Assembly (NCBI GenBank): GCA_036245525.1
Contig: BTPG01000007.1
Location: forward strand, 165,750,976 to 165,814,975
From: Semisulcospira habei
Taxonomy: Eukaryota > Mollusca > Gastropoda > Semisulcospiridae
Direction: 5' to 3'
Length of the DNA stretch: 64,000 nt
In this document: positions 62,855-64,000 of the stretch, one piece after another
How the letters are laid out: each line of letters begins with the position of its first letter
How positions within the stretch are numbered: position 1 is the first letter of the stretch
Notes under the pieces: model-generated
Databases searched by the model: none
The model's input: the letters and a program-made list of their open reading frames with translations, nothing else
What the model was told of the DNA's origin: nothing
Made by a program: the position numbers and the translations under genes

Positions 62855-62935
62855 GCACTTTTATGACCATGATAGTTGGCGGGTGGTGCCAGAACGTGCT
62901 ACTGAGCACGCGCCTCTAGGCCGCGTCCAACGGCT
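62855..62935. mobile_element. Decayed core-hairpin fragment
   Basis: GACCATGATAGTTGGCGGG and GTGGTGCCAGAACG keep the left arm of the core. Confidence 0.5.
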
Positions 62936-63016
62936 GTACATGTATTTGTGGATCTCGGCCGGAACTGTTATAAACTAGTCTTTGAAAGGACAACCCCAAA
63001 ATCGCAATGCTGGTGC

Positions 63017-63133
63017 CGTAAGTATAGACGACACTCCAAACATCTCCAAGAGGCATAGATCCTCATGAGCCCTCCCTCCGGGCTCACGAGGATCTATGCC
63101 TTTTGGAGATCGTGTTTGGAGTGTTGTCTATGC
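63017..63133. mobile_element. Family E hairpin with extended arms
   Basis: TATAGACGACACTCCAAACA and CCAAGAGGCATAGATCCTC pair with GAGGATCTATGCCTTTTGG and TGTTTGGAGTGTTGTCTATG around GGGCTC. Arms of about 50 bases, longer than other E copies. Confidence 0.85.
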
Positions 63134-63288
63134 CTGCAGTACAAGCTGGCCGGTTATCTACCGTGATTTCACTCTCTCTGTCTCGTTTCAGTGTTGCCGG
63201 TAGTCGTTCGTTCAGTTGCAAACGAAGCCTCACTACTGTCAGATCGGTCTGTCCGTTATGTAGTCTTTAGAGGACAAGTTTTTAATCC

Positions 63289-63362
63289 CCCCCCCCCCCA
63301 CCACCACCCCCCCCCCCCCAGCACCACCACTTTCTCGCCCCCCCCCCCCCCCCCCCCCCCCG
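63289..63362. repeat. Poly-C rich tract
   Basis: Runs of C separated by CACCACC and TTTCTCG; probably length-unstable. Confidence 0.9.
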
Positions 63363-63499
63363 CCCAAATGCCAGTCATTTTGGAATTGCGACGTTTAGTG
63401 AGCAGCCAGCGTGTCTACAAACACCATAAGCGGCATATTACTCCATTACAGTCCGCCGCCGTTCTCCGCCGTGAGATGGCCTTGGTCGCCTGCTCGGCG

Positions 63500-63715
63500 T
63501 TAACCCTTTCAGCCCCGGATCCCTACAGTAGCAGATGGCTTGACCATGATAATTCAAGCGTAGTGCCAGATTAGCTTGGCGCCTTCAGGCGCCAAGCCGC
63601 TGGCACTACCATTGAATTATCATGGTCAAGCCATCCCCTGCGACTGGTACATTGTCGCCGGTTCGGCAACACCTCCAAAATTTGAGAAATGGGACCTTGG
63701 GGCTAAAAGGGTTAA
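63500..63715. mobile_element. Family A TTAA hairpin element
   Basis: TTAACCCTTTCAGCCCC to GGGGCTAAAAGGGTTAA, core with a small deletion in the right arm. Confidence 0.87.
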
Positions 63716-64000
63716 ACCCAAATAACTATTACTAACTATCCGTCTGATCAATCAGTAACGTTTGTGTGTCTTTGCGAGCGCGCGCGTTAGCTTGTGACAG
63801 GCTGTGTGGTCTGTCGTTGGGTCACAACTTAGGCTCTCTCCCAACCGCGAGATCGTACTGTCCCCAACTCACGCGTTGCATTTTACGTCACTGCCCCAGG
63901 TCAACTTGGGACTGCTAGGTTTGGAGCTCAGGTCATGCTTATCATGTTCATATTCTAAACTTCAGGTTTTTATTTTTATTTTGCATTGCTTTCCCGCTTT
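63716..64000. other. Nothing recognised
   Basis: Unique-looking sequence with a short GCGCGCG run; no gene or hairpin identified. Confidence 0.3.

Overview
The window is eukaryotic. It shows spliced genes with GT-AG introns, non-LTR retrotransposons, piggyBac and tyrosine-recombinase transposon relics, SINE-like retroposons and long CA/GT microsatellites. A lophotrochozoan invertebrate, probably a marine mollusc, fits best; that is an inference from the repertoire of repeats and no search was possible.

Host gene 1 (200-27036, + strand) is the 3' two-thirds of a Mondo gene (MondoA/MLXIP/ChREBP family, glucose-sensing bHLH-leucine-zipper transcription factor). Ten exons could be joined with matching intron phases into 439 codons plus a stop: a Pro/Ser/Thr-rich region, the bHLH (HLTAEQKRR basic region), the zipper and the C-terminal dimerisation/cytoplasmic-localisation domain. 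The N-terminal Mondo conserved regions lie off the left edge. Its introns carry a GC-rich 6-kb transposon (1478-7460), a decayed piggyBac transposase (7837-9560), two LINE fragments and about 20 palindromic elements. Candidate gene 2 (49998-53861, + strand) is a Crypton-like tyrosine recombinase with two zinc-knuckle-like fingers, an almost complete catalytic set and a Myb/SANT-like C-terminus; its main exon is a continuous 805-codon frame and a small upstream exon matches in phase.

The dominant signal is a dense population of small palindromic elements (about 60 copies). Families named here: A (ends TTAACCCTTTTAGCCCC), B (TTAACCCTTATCATTC), C (TTAACTCATTCTACCCC), D (TTAACCCRTTACATCCTG), all sharing one palindromic core that reads TTCAAGGGTRGTGCCAGA then WTAGCTTGGCGCC followed by its reverse complement; E (GCAAGAGGCATAGATCC hairpin, no TTAA); F (TGTGCTGGTCTGTGATTTTG hairpin); G (TTAACCCTTTGGGTGTCGG hairpin); H (GCAAAAGG, then GTCAGCCGC hairpin); I (TTAACTCTTTCGAGACG); plus single hairpins K, L, M. 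Families A-D, G and I are bounded by TTAA. An occupied-versus-empty comparison inside the window (SINE copies at 23641, 35716 and 49382) shows a C element inserted at TTAA with TTAA duplicated. That is piggyBac-like behaviour, and a piggyBac transposase relic is present.

Layout: 1-27036 Mondo with its intronic repeats; 27037-39564 intergenic, hairpins and a C/T-rich satellite (36450-37020); 39565-43990 inverted composite repeat and a decayed LINE; 44000-49380 intergenic with microsatellites; 49382-53861 SINE copy and the Crypton-like gene; 54637-55978 a CAGAG-ended DNA element; 56133-64000 hairpin-rich intergenic DNA with homopolymer tracts and one possible terminal exon at 61503-61607. Most short open frames elsewhere are repeat read-through and are not annotated as genes.
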